A stretch of DNA of 17,837 nucleotides, taken from assembly GCA_002348465.1 (NCBI GenBank), contig DEBI01000091.1, positions 1,756 to 19,592 on the forward strand, in the 5' to 3' direction. How positions within the stretch are numbered: the stretch's first letter is position 1; each line of letters begins with the position of its first letter. Shown in pieces: positions 6,155-13,952 of this stretch. Source of the stretch: Gemmatimonadales bacterium UBA2960 (GTDB taxonomy: Bacteria; Gemmatimonadota; Gemmatimonadetes; Longimicrobiales; Gaopeijiaceae). The notes beneath the pieces are model-generated. The model ran no database searches, was not told where the DNA came from, and worked only from the letters and a program-made list of their open reading frames with translations. A program made the translations under genes and the position numbers.

Positions 6155-7605
6155 TGTCGCTTAGAAAAGTAGCGAACGTTGCTGGGCTACTTCAGGTATT
6201 CGTGGCCTGCTCCATGTTTTTGACTGGACTCGTTGCCCTTGCATATGCGGAAGGGGACGCAGCAGCATTCTTTATTTCTGGTACCGTAACCCTCATCGTT
6301 GGATCAGCCACCTACTTAAGCACTCGCTTCGATGACGAGGTCACCATCCGCGAAGGTTTTGCGATTGTGACTATGGCTTGGGCCACTACAGCGACCTTCG
6401 GAAGTCTCCCATACATTGTCAGTGGAGTCGTCGACTCTCCAATACCGGCGCTCTTCGAGTCGATGTCGGGATTCACGACTACTGGGGCAACAGTCTTTGC
6501 GGATATCGAAGCCCTCCCACACGGCATCTTGCTGTGGCGGTCTATGACCCACTGGATTGGGGGGATGGGCATCATTGTTCTCGTTATCGCCGTCTTGCCC
6601 TACCTCGGGATCGGAGGAATGCAACTATTTCGGGCTGAAGTATCGGGACCCACACCCGAACGACTGAGGCCTAGAATTACTCAGACTGCCAAGCTCCTAT
6701 GGTTGGTCTACTTCGGAATGACCGCAGTCATTGTCCTGCTCTACCTGATCGGTGGCATGAGCTTCTTTGATGCTATAAACCATTCCTTTTCCACTGTCGC
6801 CACGGGCGGGTTTTCTACGAAAAACACCTCGTTTGCTGAGATGTCATCGTACATACAATGGGTCACGATCATCTTTATGTATATCGGGGGCGTAAACTAC
6901 GCCTTGCATTTCCGCGCGGTTACGGGGGACATTCGATACTTTAGGGAATCCGAGTGGAAATTCTTCACTGCAGTGCTGATCCTTTCGGCCATTGCAGTGA
7001 CCTCTCTCAACTTCTTTGCCGGAGATGCATCCGGAGAAAAAGCTATCCGTGATGGCCTGTTTCAGGTGCTCGCCATCACCACAACCACCGGATATGTGTC
7101 AGCAGACTACGAGCTTTGGGTTCCCGGGGCCCGCATGGTCCTTTTCTCGCTCTTCTTTCTTGGCGGAATGGCTGGAAGTACAAGTGGCGGCGTTAAAGCC
7201 CTGCGAGTGATGCTGCTGCTCAAGCAAGCCGCAAACGAACTGCGAAGACACCTTCACCCCCGGGCTGTATTAGTCACTCGGATCGGAAACAAGCCGGTAA
7301 CAGAAGATGTAGCTGGCCGCATTATAAGCTTCTTGATGCTCTACCTCCTGCTATGCATGGCAGGTGCGCTCGCTTTGGCGATGACTGGAATCGAGCCACT
7401 GACAGCGATAAGCGGAAGTATCGCCTCAGTAGGTAACGTCGGCCCATCGTTTGCCGGACTCGGGCCCACAGATAACTATGGGTGGATGTCGGAGACGGGG
7501 CTCGGCGTTCTGACATTCCTTATGCTAGTAGGTCGCCTTGAGATTTACACTGTGCTACTTCTCTTCCATCCTGAATTGTGGAAGTCGAGGAAAGCTTATC
7601 ACTAG
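6154..7605 (+). CDS. trkH: Trk potassium uptake channel subunit TrkH
   Basis: Inner-membrane K+-translocating subunit of 483 residues. All four pore-loop filters of the TrkH/KtrB superfamily are present in order: SGFTTTGATV (105-114), STVATGGFST (213-222), LAITTTTGYV (307-316) and ASVGNVGPSF (424-433), each centred on a conserved Gly. The intervening helices and the GGMAGSTSGGVKALR segment (337-351) at the intramembrane gate are also typical. The C-terminal GRLEIYTVLLLFHPELWK closes the protein as in other family members. It is cotranscribed with trkA (TGATG junction), so the pair forms a complete Trk system. Length and motifs are normal, with no sign of damage. Confidence 0.97.
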   Translation: MSLRKVANVAGLLQVFVACSMFLTGLVALAYAEGDAAAFFISGTVTLIVGSATYLSTRFDDEVTIREGFAIVTMAWATTATFGSLPYIVSGVVDSPIPALFESMSGFTTTGATVFADIEALPHGILLWRSMTHWIGGMGIIVLVIAVLPYLGIGGMQLFRAEVSGPTPERLRPRITQTAKLLWLVYFGMTAVIVLLYLIGGMSFFDAINHSFSTVATGGFSTKNTSFAEMSSYIQWVTIIFMYIGGVNYALHFRAVTGDIRYFRESEWKFFTAVLILSAIAVTSLNFFAGDASGEKAIRDGLFQVLAITTTTGYVSADYELWVPGARMVLFSLFFLGGMAGSTSGGVKALRVMLLLKQAANELRRHLHPRAVLVTRIGNKPVTEDVAGRIISFLMLYLLLCMAGALALAMTGIEPLTAISGSIASVGNVGPSFAGLGPTDNYGWMSETGLGVLTFLMLVGRLEIYTVLLLFHPELWKSRKAYH

Positions 7606-8293
7606 GTCGCTTCTCATCACCGTCGGTATATGGATGACCGCCTCGACCGCGACGGTAGCACAACGCGTGGTCATGGTCCACGAGGAACCTCGTCATCGCC
7701 TCATCTACGACACACCTGATCTACGTGTCCTCGACGTACAGATCCAGCCAGGCGACACAACACTCTATCACACGCATAAAAGTCCAATCACATATGTGAC
7801 GATAAGCACTTCCAGCACCGATCAGATGATCCTGGGTGGGGCATGGAACAACACACAGCCAATCAACCCACCACCCGGTCGTATCGGAGCGGTGAGAGCC
7901 GTTCAGTCTTACGCTGAGCAATCAATCACTCATCGGGTGACTAACGTCGGCCACACACTTTTCCGACTAATCGCCGTCCCTAGCAAGAGGTCAGGAACAG
8001 AAAACGCAGCGGCGTCAGGAACGATCCCCGGTGACTTAATATCGGAAAATCGATGGTTCCGGAACTCAGCTCTTAGTATCGCTGGTTATCAGGCCTCGAC
8101 ACGACATATCGCCCACGCACCAACCGTCCTAGTAATGGTCCGAGATGGAAGAGTTATCATCGAACGAGATGACGGTTGGATGACCTCTCTCGAGGCAGCC
8201 GGGCAGAGCACAATCATATCGGAAGATGAGCATTACCGTATTAGAAACGGGGGGCAGCAAACCTCTGACATCGTCTTCGTCGAGGTCCGCTGA
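7538..8293 (+). CDS. Secreted cupin-domain protein (start uncertain)
   Basis: A single cupin barrel of about 210 residues after a signal peptide. Motif 1 is GDTTLYHTHKSP (from about residue 72) with the metal-type HxH pair; the usual Glu is absent. A later THRVTNVGHTLFRLIAV segment supplies the third His of cupin motif 2. The stretch LITRSLLITVG to TATVAQ (about 20-42) looks like a signal peptide, predicting a periplasmic or exported protein. Enzymatic role is unknown. The only canonical starts are TTG at 7538, 68 bp inside trkH with a modest AGTAGG upstream, and ATG at 7634, which would delete the signal peptide. Non-standard initiation near 7595-7598 after GAGGAAA is possible. It probably belongs to the trkAH transcript. 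Confidence 0.75.
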   Translation: MRFTLCYFSSILNCGSRGKLITRSLLITVGIWMTASTATVAQRVVMVHEEPRHRLIYDTPDLRVLDVQIQPGDTTLYHTHKSPITYVTISTSSTDQMILGGAWNNTQPINPPPGRIGAVRAVQSYAEQSITHRVTNVGHTLFRLIAVPSKRSGTENAAASGTIPGDLISENRWFRNSALSIAGYQASTRHIAHAPTVLVMVRDGRVIIERDDGWMTSLEAAGQSTIISEDEHYRIRNGGQQTSDIVFVEVR

Positions 8294-8316
8294 CTCGAAC
8301 AGCAGCGCCCCAACGC

Positions 8317-9063
8317 TCACTGAGCCTTACTTCCGCGTCCCCTACTAGGCGCAGACGCCAAGGCGGCTACCTCATCATCGTCCAAATCACGCCAAGAACC
8401 TTTCTTAAGGGCCCCAAGTGCCAATGGACCGTAACGAATTCTTCGTAGACGCATCACCGGGTGCCCTACGGCTGACAACAGCCGCCGCACTTCACGCTTC
8501 CGTCCCTCAGTAACTACTAGTTTTAGCGTGGATGAAACCTTATCGGAATCAATGAGCCTTGCTCTAACTGCCCGCGCAAACCCATCGTCAAGCTCGATAC
8601 CCGAAGTCAATCGGTTAATTGTGGCTGGCTCGAGAGTTCCCGCCACCCGAAGCCAGTATTCCCTCTCTATCTCCCCTCTGGGATGCGCCAAGGCATTACT
8701 GAGGTGCCCGTCGTTCGTAAGCAACAGAAGCCCCTCCGCATCCTTATCAAGCCTACCCACATAGCGAAGTTTAGACAGTTGGGACGGGAGCCTATCGTAG
8801 ATCGTCACTCCACCGTGCGGATCTGCTCGGGTAGTCAGCACGCCAGCCGGCTTATGGAAAGCCACCCATCTCACTGGGCTAGAGCGGATCGGTTCTCCAT
8901 CTACTGAGACCTTATCAGAACTAGGGTCGATGCGGACGCCCATTTGAGTAACGACTGTGCCGTTAACGGTCACACGACCAGCAAGCATCATCCGTTCGGC
9001 TTCTCTGCGAGATGCTCGACCGGATTGAGAGATATAGCGCTGGAGCCGCATTGGGTCAGACAC
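8317..9063 (-). CDS. rluB: 23S rRNA pseudouridine synthase, RsuA/RluB family
   Basis: A 248-residue rRNA-modifying enzyme. An N-terminal S4 RNA-binding domain (about residues 4-50, MRLQRYISQSGRASRREAE and GRVTVNG) precedes the RsuA-type catalytic domain. The catalytic Asp106 lies in YVGRLDKDAEGLLLLTNDG, and HKPAGVLTT (70-78), NRLTSGIELDDG and TEGRKREVRRLL are standard family motifs. RluB in E. coli makes pseudouridine 2605 of 23S rRNA; the exact site here is inferred. The GTG at 9063 starts 5 nt after the scpB stop; ATG at 9051 (residue 5) is an alternative that leaves the S4 domain intact. The scpA-scpB-rluB order is a widespread conserved cluster and strengthens the RluB assignment over RsuA or RluE/F. 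Confidence 0.93.
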   Translation of the reverse strand: MSDPMRLQRYISQSGRASRREAERMMLAGRVTVNGTVVTQMGVRIDPSSDKVSVDGEPIRSSPVRWVAFHKPAGVLTTRADPHGGVTIYDRLPSQLSKLRYVGRLDKDAEGLLLLTNDGHLSNALAHPRGEIEREYWLRVAGTLEPATINRLTSGIELDDGFARAVRARLIDSDKVSSTLKLVVTEGRKREVRRLLSAVGHPVMRLRRIRYGPLALGALKKGSWRDLDDDEVAALASAPSRGRGSKAQ

Positions 9064-9068
9064 AGATT

Positions 9069-9755
9069 TTAAGGTTCCAGCGGTCGTCCGCTTGGCAGAT
9101 CCCCGTCATCTGAAGTGGTCTCTGATTCTGCAGCGACGAACGTCTCTTCAGCACCAACCGCCTGGTGCGGAACCTCTTGGTCTTCCCCTCCACCGTCCTC
9201 TTCCGCGACGGCTTCAACCCCAAGGGAAACACGATCACGCAAAACGATGGGCAGTTCGTCCGTCCGAGGCATATCCTCTAGCGATCCAAAGCCGAAATGT
9301 TCTAAGAAGAAAGACGTCGTGCCATACAAAAGGGGACGGCCCAGACCTTCTGCTCTACCCACCACGTCAATGAGGTTTCGGTCCTGCAGCGTCCTAATCA
9401 CACCCGAAGCACTTACTCCTCGAATGTACTCAATCTCAATTCGTCCGATGGGTTGCCGGTACGCGACTATGGCGAGGGTTTCCAGAGCAGGGCCAGAGAG
9501 CCTAGAAGACTTGGGAACGTTGTCGAAGCGTTCTAGGTAGGGCGCATACTCAGCCCTTGTGAGGATCTGATACCCCTCAGCTAATTCACGAATCTGAAAC
9601 GCGCGCGCTGCGTCATCATATTCCGCTCGCAGAAAGTGCAATGCTTCTTCAACCTGATCTTCGTCAAGCATCTCATCAGCGCGAGCAATTTCGTCTGGGC
9701 TCAACGGGGCGTCAGAGGCGAATAGCACAGCTTCAACGATCTGGTGTGAGTTCAC
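9069..9755 (-). CDS. scpB: Segregation and condensation protein B
   Basis: Kleisin-associated subunit (kite protein) that binds ScpA and, with SMC, forms the bacterial condensin on the nucleoid. The 228-residue protein has two winged-helix domains: residues about 3-75 (IVEAVLFASDAPLSPDEIA, AFQIRELAEGYQILTRAEYAPYL) and about 85-165 (LSGPALETLAIVAYRQPIGRIEIEYIRGVSASGVIRTL). RPLLYGTTSFFLEHFGF is the family's C-terminal hallmark. A hydrophilic acidic tail of about 50 residues follows and looks disordered. The GTG start at 9755 overlaps the scpA stop (GTGA), pointing to coupled translation and balanced subunit production. Confidence 0.96.
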   Translation of the reverse strand: MNSHQIVEAVLFASDAPLSPDEIARADEMLDEDQVEEALHFLRAEYDDAARAFQIRELAEGYQILTRAEYAPYLERFDNVPKSSRLSGPALETLAIVAYRQPIGRIEIEYIRGVSASGVIRTLQDRNLIDVVGRAEGLGRPLLYGTTSFFLEHFGFGSLEDMPRTDELPIVLRDRVSLGVEAVAEEDGGGEDQEVPHQAVGAEETFVAAESETTSDDGDLPSGRPLEP

Positions 9756-10582
9756 GTTCTTGTTCCTCCCTCATCCTGCGAAGTCATTGGTTTGTGAAGC
9801 ATATTTTCAGGTCCTTCGGCCTCTTCTGCCTCTAGGCGTTCGTTTCGTCGATAGATCCAAAGCTCACTGAACGGGCTAGCCTGCCTTAGAAACAGAATCC
9901 GACGCCTCGCCAGCTCAAGACCTGCCAAAAATGTCATTACCCCATGCGAACGATCTCTGAAATCCGCCAAGAGCTTCCCAAATTGAACTCGGGTGCCGCT
10001 TTTCAGTGCGTCGAGAATGAGGACTGACTTCTCCTCCATGGTCACTGGCCTACTTGATATTCGGTGCTGCCGTTCCGCCGGGATGGGGGTCTTAATGCTG
10101 AGTGCGACTTGGTAAACGTCCTCCCATGCCGTTTCCAAAGGGACCTCATCAAGGCTCTTCTTGGGGCGTGGAGGGACATACCCCTTCCCGAACTGGCGAC
10201 TGCGATCAGCTTCTGCCGCTCTAAGTCTTTGCGACACGTCACGGATCTGTTCATACTCTAGGAGCCTACGGACCAACTCAGCCCTGGGGTCATCTTCATC
10301 CTCATCGGCCGAGCGCGGCAAAAGCACCTGTGCCTTTATGTGGATAAGAGTAGCCGCCATCTCCAAGAACTCCCCAGCTCCATCAAGATCGCTGACCCGT
10401 AGACCTTTGATGGCATGCAGGAATTGATCCGTGATCTTCGCGATCGGTATATCGAAGATCTCAACGTCCTGCGTTCTAATGAGATGCAATAGTAGATCGA
10501 GTGGACCCTGAAACCGCTCGATATCGACAACCAGGATTCCACCTTCCTGCTCCGATGAGTGATCCATCATCTTCAAATCCAC
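9752..10582 (-). CDS. scpA: Segregation and condensation protein A (kleisin)
   Basis: Kleisin subunit that bridges the SMC heads in bacterial condensin. The N-terminal domain carries the canonical FQGPLDLLLHLIRTQDVEIFDIPIAKITDQ region (from about residue 24) and FLEMAATLIHIKAQVLLPR (about 72-90). An acidic linker (DEDEDDP) follows, then the ELVRRLLEYEQIRDVSQRL helix and a C-terminal winged-helix segment (about 185-260) with VTFLAGLELARRR-like sequence. At about 276 residues the length fits. The longest frame begins at a GTG (10582) that overlaps the protease gene by 10 bp; ATG at 10570 or 10567 gives a 2-5 nt gap and is at least as likely. Neither has a clear Shine-Dalgarno, so translation may be coupled to the upstream gene. 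Confidence 0.96.
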   Translation of the reverse strand: MDLKMMDHSSEQEGGILVVDIERFQGPLDLLLHLIRTQDVEIFDIPIAKITDQFLHAIKGLRVSDLDGAGEFLEMAATLIHIKAQVLLPRSADEDEDDPRAELVRRLLEYEQIRDVSQRLRAAEADRSRQFGKGYVPPRPKKSLDEVPLETAWEDVYQVALSIKTPIPAERQHRISSRPVTMEEKSVLILDALKSGTRVQFGKLLADFRDRSHGVMTFLAGLELARRRILFLRQASPFSELWIYRRNERLEAEEAEGPENMLHKPMTSQDEGGTRT

Positions 10583-11226
10583 AGCCGTATGAACCAGTCC
10601 GCCATCTCGCGCAGGAAATAGACCGGGCCGAACACTAGTCTCAGCGCACCCGGAACAAGGTAGATGATGCCCATTAGAGCCAGAATACCGTATTGCCCGA
10701 AGTGACGATACTGTTCGGCCAACCTGTCAGGCATAGCGTGCGCTATGACATGGGACCCATCTAAGGGCGGTATCGGAACGAGATTGAAGAAGGCAAGCAC
10801 GAGGTTGATCATGATGCCGTACTCAAGTGTTAGAAAAGCGAAGTCCGCCATACCGGAAGGCAAGGCAAACTCTGATTGTGCCACCACTAAGAATGTCATC
10901 AGGACCGTTGATATCGCGGCCAGAATGAGGTTAGAAACAATACCTGCCAGAGAAACCCTGATATCCCCAAGTACATAATCACGGTAATTCGCTGGGTTTA
11001 CGGGCACCGGCTTGGCCCATCCGAAGAAGATCCCGCTACCGGAAAGGTAGAGCAGAACAGGGACGATGAAGGATCCCAGCAGATCGAGGTGCGGGATCGG
11101 ATTCAAAGTGATCCGCCCTAATTGCTCAGCAGTCCTGTCTCCTTCTTTAAGAGCCTGCCAAGCGTGGGCTACTTCGTGCACGACCACTGAGGCTATCAAT
11201 ACGAGTATAAGGATGAATGCTTCCAT
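10573..11226 (-). CDS. Site-2 protease family (M50) membrane metalloprotease
   Basis: A 217-residue polytopic zinc metalloprotease of the M50/Rhomboid-like S2P group III type, lacking PDZ or CBS domains. The first membrane helix contains HEVAHAW with zinc ligands His17 and His21 and catalytic Glu18. The third ligand Asp156 lies in NLVPIPPLDGS, the family's NPxxDG equivalent. The remaining sequence shows membrane segments at about 50-70, 92-117, 132-150 and 181-205. These compact S2Ps cleave membrane proteins or act on anti-sigma factors in some bacteria, but no substrate is visible here. It heads a minus-strand operon with scpA, scpB and rluB, a common conserved arrangement whose functional logic is unknown. 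The ATG at 11226 has no strong Shine-Dalgarno. Confidence 0.95.
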   Translation of the reverse strand: MEAFILILVLIASVVVHEVAHAWQALKEGDRTAEQLGRITLNPIPHLDLLGSFIVPVLLYLSGSGIFFGWAKPVPVNPANYRDYVLGDIRVSLAGIVSNLILAAISTVLMTFLVVAQSEFALPSGMADFAFLTLEYGIMINLVLAFFNLVPIPPLDGSHVIAHAMPDRLAEQYRHFGQYGILALMGIIYLVPGALRLVFGPVYFLREMADWFIRLWI

Positions 11227-11268
11227 AAGTTGAATAAGCTACTCTCTACCTCGCGACAGTCGCACCCG

Positions 11269-11297
11269 TTGATCCAAGAGACGTACTCGCCTAGCTT
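11269..11297 (+). promoter_or_regulatory. Possible rpsT promoter
   Basis: TTGATC (11269-11274) and TAGCTT (11292-11297) are separated by 17 nt, 45 bp upstream of the rpsT ATG, in the 115-bp gap shared with the divergent protease gene. Consensus matches are four of six and three of six. Weak prediction. Confidence 0.3.
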
Positions 11298-11341
11298 TCT
11301 CAGCTGTCTTCCTAACGAAATAACTGCACTAACCGCAACAA

Positions 11342-11596
11342 ATGCCGAATATCAAAAGTGCCAAGAAGCGTATGCATCTAAGCGCTGCAGCACGCCTCAA
11401 GAATCGGGCGGAACGCTCTCGTATCCGCTCGGCCATCAAGCAGGTCCGCTCTGCGGAAAGTGCCACCGAGGGTGCCGACAGCCTTTTGAAAGCAGTCGCC
11501 CTCCTCGACCGTGCAGCTACCCGACGCCTTTACCACCCGAATAGGGTTGCAAGGATAAAGAGCGGTCTGACCCGGCATGTAAACTCCCTGGCCTGA
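11342..11596 (+). CDS. rpsT: 30S ribosomal protein S20
   Basis: Small-subunit protein that binds 16S rRNA. The 84-residue protein has the typical opening MPNIKSAKKRMHLSAAARLKNRAERSRIRSAIK, a three-helix basic pattern, and the ending HPNRVARIKSGLTRHVNSL that matches the family's HKNxAARxKSRL motif. Length is normal (E. coli S20 is 87). The ATG at 11342 has no Shine-Dalgarno in the preceding 20 nt, which is unusual for a highly expressed ribosomal protein; in E. coli S20 is autoregulated at translation initiation through a poor start site, and something similar is possible here. The gene is monocistronic, flanked by the divergent protease operon and the convergent pyr operon, and is followed by a strong terminator. 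Confidence 0.97.
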   Translation: MPNIKSAKKRMHLSAAARLKNRAERSRIRSAIKQVRSAESATEGADSLLKAVALLDRAATRRLYHPNRVARIKSGLTRHVNSLA

Positions 11597-11671
11597 GGGC
11601 CTCCGAAGACGACACAGACCCTCAGTCAGAAACATAGAGACCCGGAGGCCTTGAGCCCCTGGGTCTCTTTT
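11593..11671 (+). terminator. rpsT terminator with alternative upstream stem-loops
   Basis: The intrinsic terminator is AGAGACCC (11636-11643) pairing with GGGTCTCT (11661-11668), a perfect 8-bp stem, then TTT and a pyrimidine-rich stretch. Upstream, CTGAGGG (11593-11599) can pair with CCCTCAG (11619-11625), and GGCCTCCG (11598-11605) can pair with CGGAGGCC (11643-11650) inside the terminator loop. The second pairing shares a base with the terminator stem, so the two compete or form a pseudoknot. The hairpin also lies before the pyrC end on the other strand (pyrC stops at 11701) and may act in both directions. Confidence 0.75.
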
Positions 11672-11700
11672 GCTTTCCAACATGTCCATCTCTGCTTTGA

Positions 11701-12984
11701 TCAGACGCTCCAAACCACACGTCCATTTACGATCGTAAGGCACGGGCGACCTGTGAGGGACCAACCTGTGAAGGGAGTGTTACGGCTCTTGGAGAGGAAC
11801 CTAGAGGGATCGACCGTCCAGGCTTTGTCTGCGTCAAACACCGTTACGTCCGCAGGCGCACCCTCAGCTAGTGTACCACCGGGTAGGTTGAATGCGCGCG
11901 CTGGTTGGCAACTCATCCGATCCACCATAGTAGCAAGATCGATCAAGCCCTCCTTTACAACGTGCGTTAGGATTATCCCGAGAGCGGTCTCAAGACCCAC
12001 TATACCATTCGGGGCATCCGCAAACGCCGCTTCCTTTTCATCGTAATGGTGTGGTGCGTGATCTGTTGCAATCGTGTCTAGAGTTCCATCCGCTAGCCCG
12101 GCTCGCACTGCATCAACATCCTCCTGCGTCCGAAGAGGCGGATTCATCTTTGCCTCAGTCCGATATCCCTCAACTTCTTTTTCTGTAAGTACAAGATGAT
12201 GAGGCGAAGCTTCCGCGGTTACATGGACCCCTCTAGCCTTGGCCTGTCTTATCATTTCAACGCCAAGGCTTGTGGAGCAGTGCTGTAGGTGGATGTGACC
12301 TCCGGTTAGCTCCGCAAGCATTAGATCACGGACAATGTGGATGTCCTCGGATGCGTTCGGCTTTCCCGCAAGACCAAGCCGAGAGGACGTCACACCCTCG
12401 TTCATATGCCCCTTCGCAGACAGAGTGAGGTCTTCAGGGTGGTCCGCGACTGGAATTCCGAAAGACTGCGCGTACTCGAGGGCGAGCCGCATCAAGCCCG
12501 AGTCCATCACTGGACTGCCATCATCCGTAATCGCAACGGCGCCAGCCTCCACCATCTCTCCCACCAACGCCAATCGTTTTCCCTCTCGGCCGACCGAAAT
12601 ACAACCGATCGGATAGACCCTCGCCTTCCCCGCCTTCTTCCCCTCAGCTACTACAAACCCCACACCTGCAGGATCTTCGATTGGAGGGTCGGTATTCGGC
12701 ATGGCACAAATTGACGTAAAGCCACCGGCCGCAGCCGCAGCCGCTCCGGTTGCGATCGTCTCCTTGTGTTCTCCACCCGGCTCACGCAAGTGGACATGAA
12801 CATCAATCAGACCTGGCGTCACCACTAATCCTGAACAATCGACCAACTGAGCGTCTTCATGTGTAGCCAGAGCGGAACTGAGTTCGGCCACCCGTCCATC
12901 TACGAGAAGCACATCGCGCGTGCCATCGATGTTCTGGCTTGGGTCGATAACTCGACCACCCTTGAGGATGAGCTTCTCACTCAT
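11701..12984 (-). CDS. pyrC: Dihydroorotase (class I)
   Basis: Cyclises N-carbamoyl-L-aspartate to dihydroorotate, third step of pyrimidine synthesis. The 427-residue protein has the complete class I amidohydrolase set: His63 and His65 in HVHLREPG with substrate-binding Arg67, Asp154 in ITDDGS, His182 in ADHPED, His235 in LQHCST, and catalytic Asp308 in ATDHAPHH. These positions align closely with the Aquifex and Bacillus enzymes. The final strand GWSLTGRPCLTIVNGRVVW closes the beta-sandwich domain. ATG at 12984 overlaps the pyrB stop (ATGA). It is the last gene of pyrRBC in this window and lies tail to tail with rpsT; carA, carB, pyrD, pyrE and pyrF are not present here. Confidence 0.97.
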   Translation of the reverse strand: MSEKLILKGGRVIDPSQNIDGTRDVLLVDGRVAELSSALATHEDAQLVDCSGLVVTPGLIDVHVHLREPGGEHKETIATGAAAAAAGGFTSICAMPNTDPPIEDPAGVGFVVAEGKKAGKARVYPIGCISVGREGKRLALVGEMVEAGAVAITDDGSPVMDSGLMRLALEYAQSFGIPVADHPEDLTLSAKGHMNEGVTSSRLGLAGKPNASEDIHIVRDLMLAELTGGHIHLQHCSTSLGVEMIRQAKARGVHVTAEASPHHLVLTEKEVEGYRTEAKMNPPLRTQEDVDAVRAGLADGTLDTIATDHAPHHYDEKEAAFADAPNGIVGLETALGIILTHVVKEGLIDLATMVDRMSCQPARAFNLPGGTLAEGAPADVTVFDADKAWTVDPSRFLSKSRNTPFTGWSLTGRPCLTIVNGRVVWSV

Positions 12985-13952
12985 GATTCGCCCCCCCGCT
13001 TCGCTGCTTCTGCCTTATCTAACTGACCGCCGGCGAGCAGATATAGAACCGCCATACGCACCGCTACTCCGTTGGTGACCTGATTGAGAATTACAGAATG
13101 CGAACCATCGGCGACATCTGAATCAATCTCAACTCCGCGGTTCATTGGCCCTGGGTGAAGGATCAAGAGGTCTCTAGGAGCAGCTTCCAGCTTTTTGGAA
13201 CTCACACCCCAAATCCGATTGTACTCACGTAGACTCGGCACGTATCCAGACTGCATCCGCTCAAGCTGTAGCCGGAGAATATTCAGGACATCCGCCCACT
13301 GGATTGCATCTTCGATTCGCGAAAAAAACTGGCACCCGAGTTCTTCCACCATCGAAGGCAGCAGCGTTCTCGGTCCGCAGACCGCGACCTCAGCACCCAG
13401 AGTACGAAGGCCATAGATATTCGATCGGGCTACACGAGAATGGAGAATGTCTCCCACTATACAGACCTTGAGACCCTCCAAGTGCCCCATGTGATCTCTC
13501 ATCGTGAGTAAATCAAGCAAGCCCTGTGTGGGGTGCTCATGCCATCCATCACCTGCGTTAATGACGGTGGAGGGTATCCTCTCGGCCAGGAAACGTGCTG
13601 CGCCTGAAGCACCATGACGCATTACGACCATGTCTATTCGCATCGCCTCTAGGTTCCGCGCAGTATCGACTAGCGTTTCCCCCTTCACCAAGGACGAACC
13701 AGACGTTGAGATATTGACCGTATCAGCGCTCAACCTTTTTTCGGCGAACTCGAACGATACCCGTGTTCGGGTCGACGCTTCGAAGAAGAGGTTGACTATG
13801 GTTTTTCCTCTCAGGACCGGGACCTTCTTTATACGTCGCTCAGAGATTTCCTTAAACGGTTCCGCCGTATCAAGTATCTGGAGGATCTGATCAGCACTGA
13901 GTTTCTCAAGCCCAATCAAATCCTTACCTAGCGGTGAAACGGTATTGGTCAA
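12981..13952 (-). CDS. pyrB: Aspartate carbamoyltransferase catalytic subunit
   Basis: Transfers carbamoyl phosphate to aspartate, committing step of pyrimidine synthesis. The 323-residue protein has the carbamoyl-phosphate loop STRTR at 60-64 in FFEASTRTRVSFE, Lys90 in SSLVKGETL, the HEHPTQGLLDLLT segment (137-149), and HPGPMNRGVEID near the C-terminus. No pyrI regulatory subunit is present, as in Bacillus-type operons where control is by PyrR. The start is TTG at 13952, overlapping the pyrR stop as TTGA; no ATG or GTG is available near the N-terminus, and the next TTG at residue 12 would trim the family's N-terminal helix. Coupling by overlap on both sides suggests that the three proteins are made in fixed ratio. 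Confidence 0.96.
   Translation of the reverse strand: MTNTVSPLGKDLIGLEKLSADQILQILDTAEPFKEISERRIKKVPVLRGKTIVNLFFEASTRTRVSFEFAEKRLSADTVNISTSGSSLVKGETLVDTARNLEAMRIDMVVMRHGASGAARFLAERIPSTVINAGDGWHEHPTQGLLDLLTMRDHMGHLEGLKVCIVGDILHSRVARSNIYGLRTLGAEVAVCGPRTLLPSMVEELGCQFFSRIEDAIQWADVLNILRLQLERMQSGYVPSLREYNRIWGVSSKKLEAAPRDLLILHPGPMNRGVEIDSDVADGSHSVILNQVTNGVAVRMAVLYLLAGGQLDKAEAAKRGGES

Noticed and set aside
11378..11764. Minus-strand open frame across rpsT and the pyrC end
   Set aside because: It runs antisense to rpsT and through the terminator; no protein-like motif.
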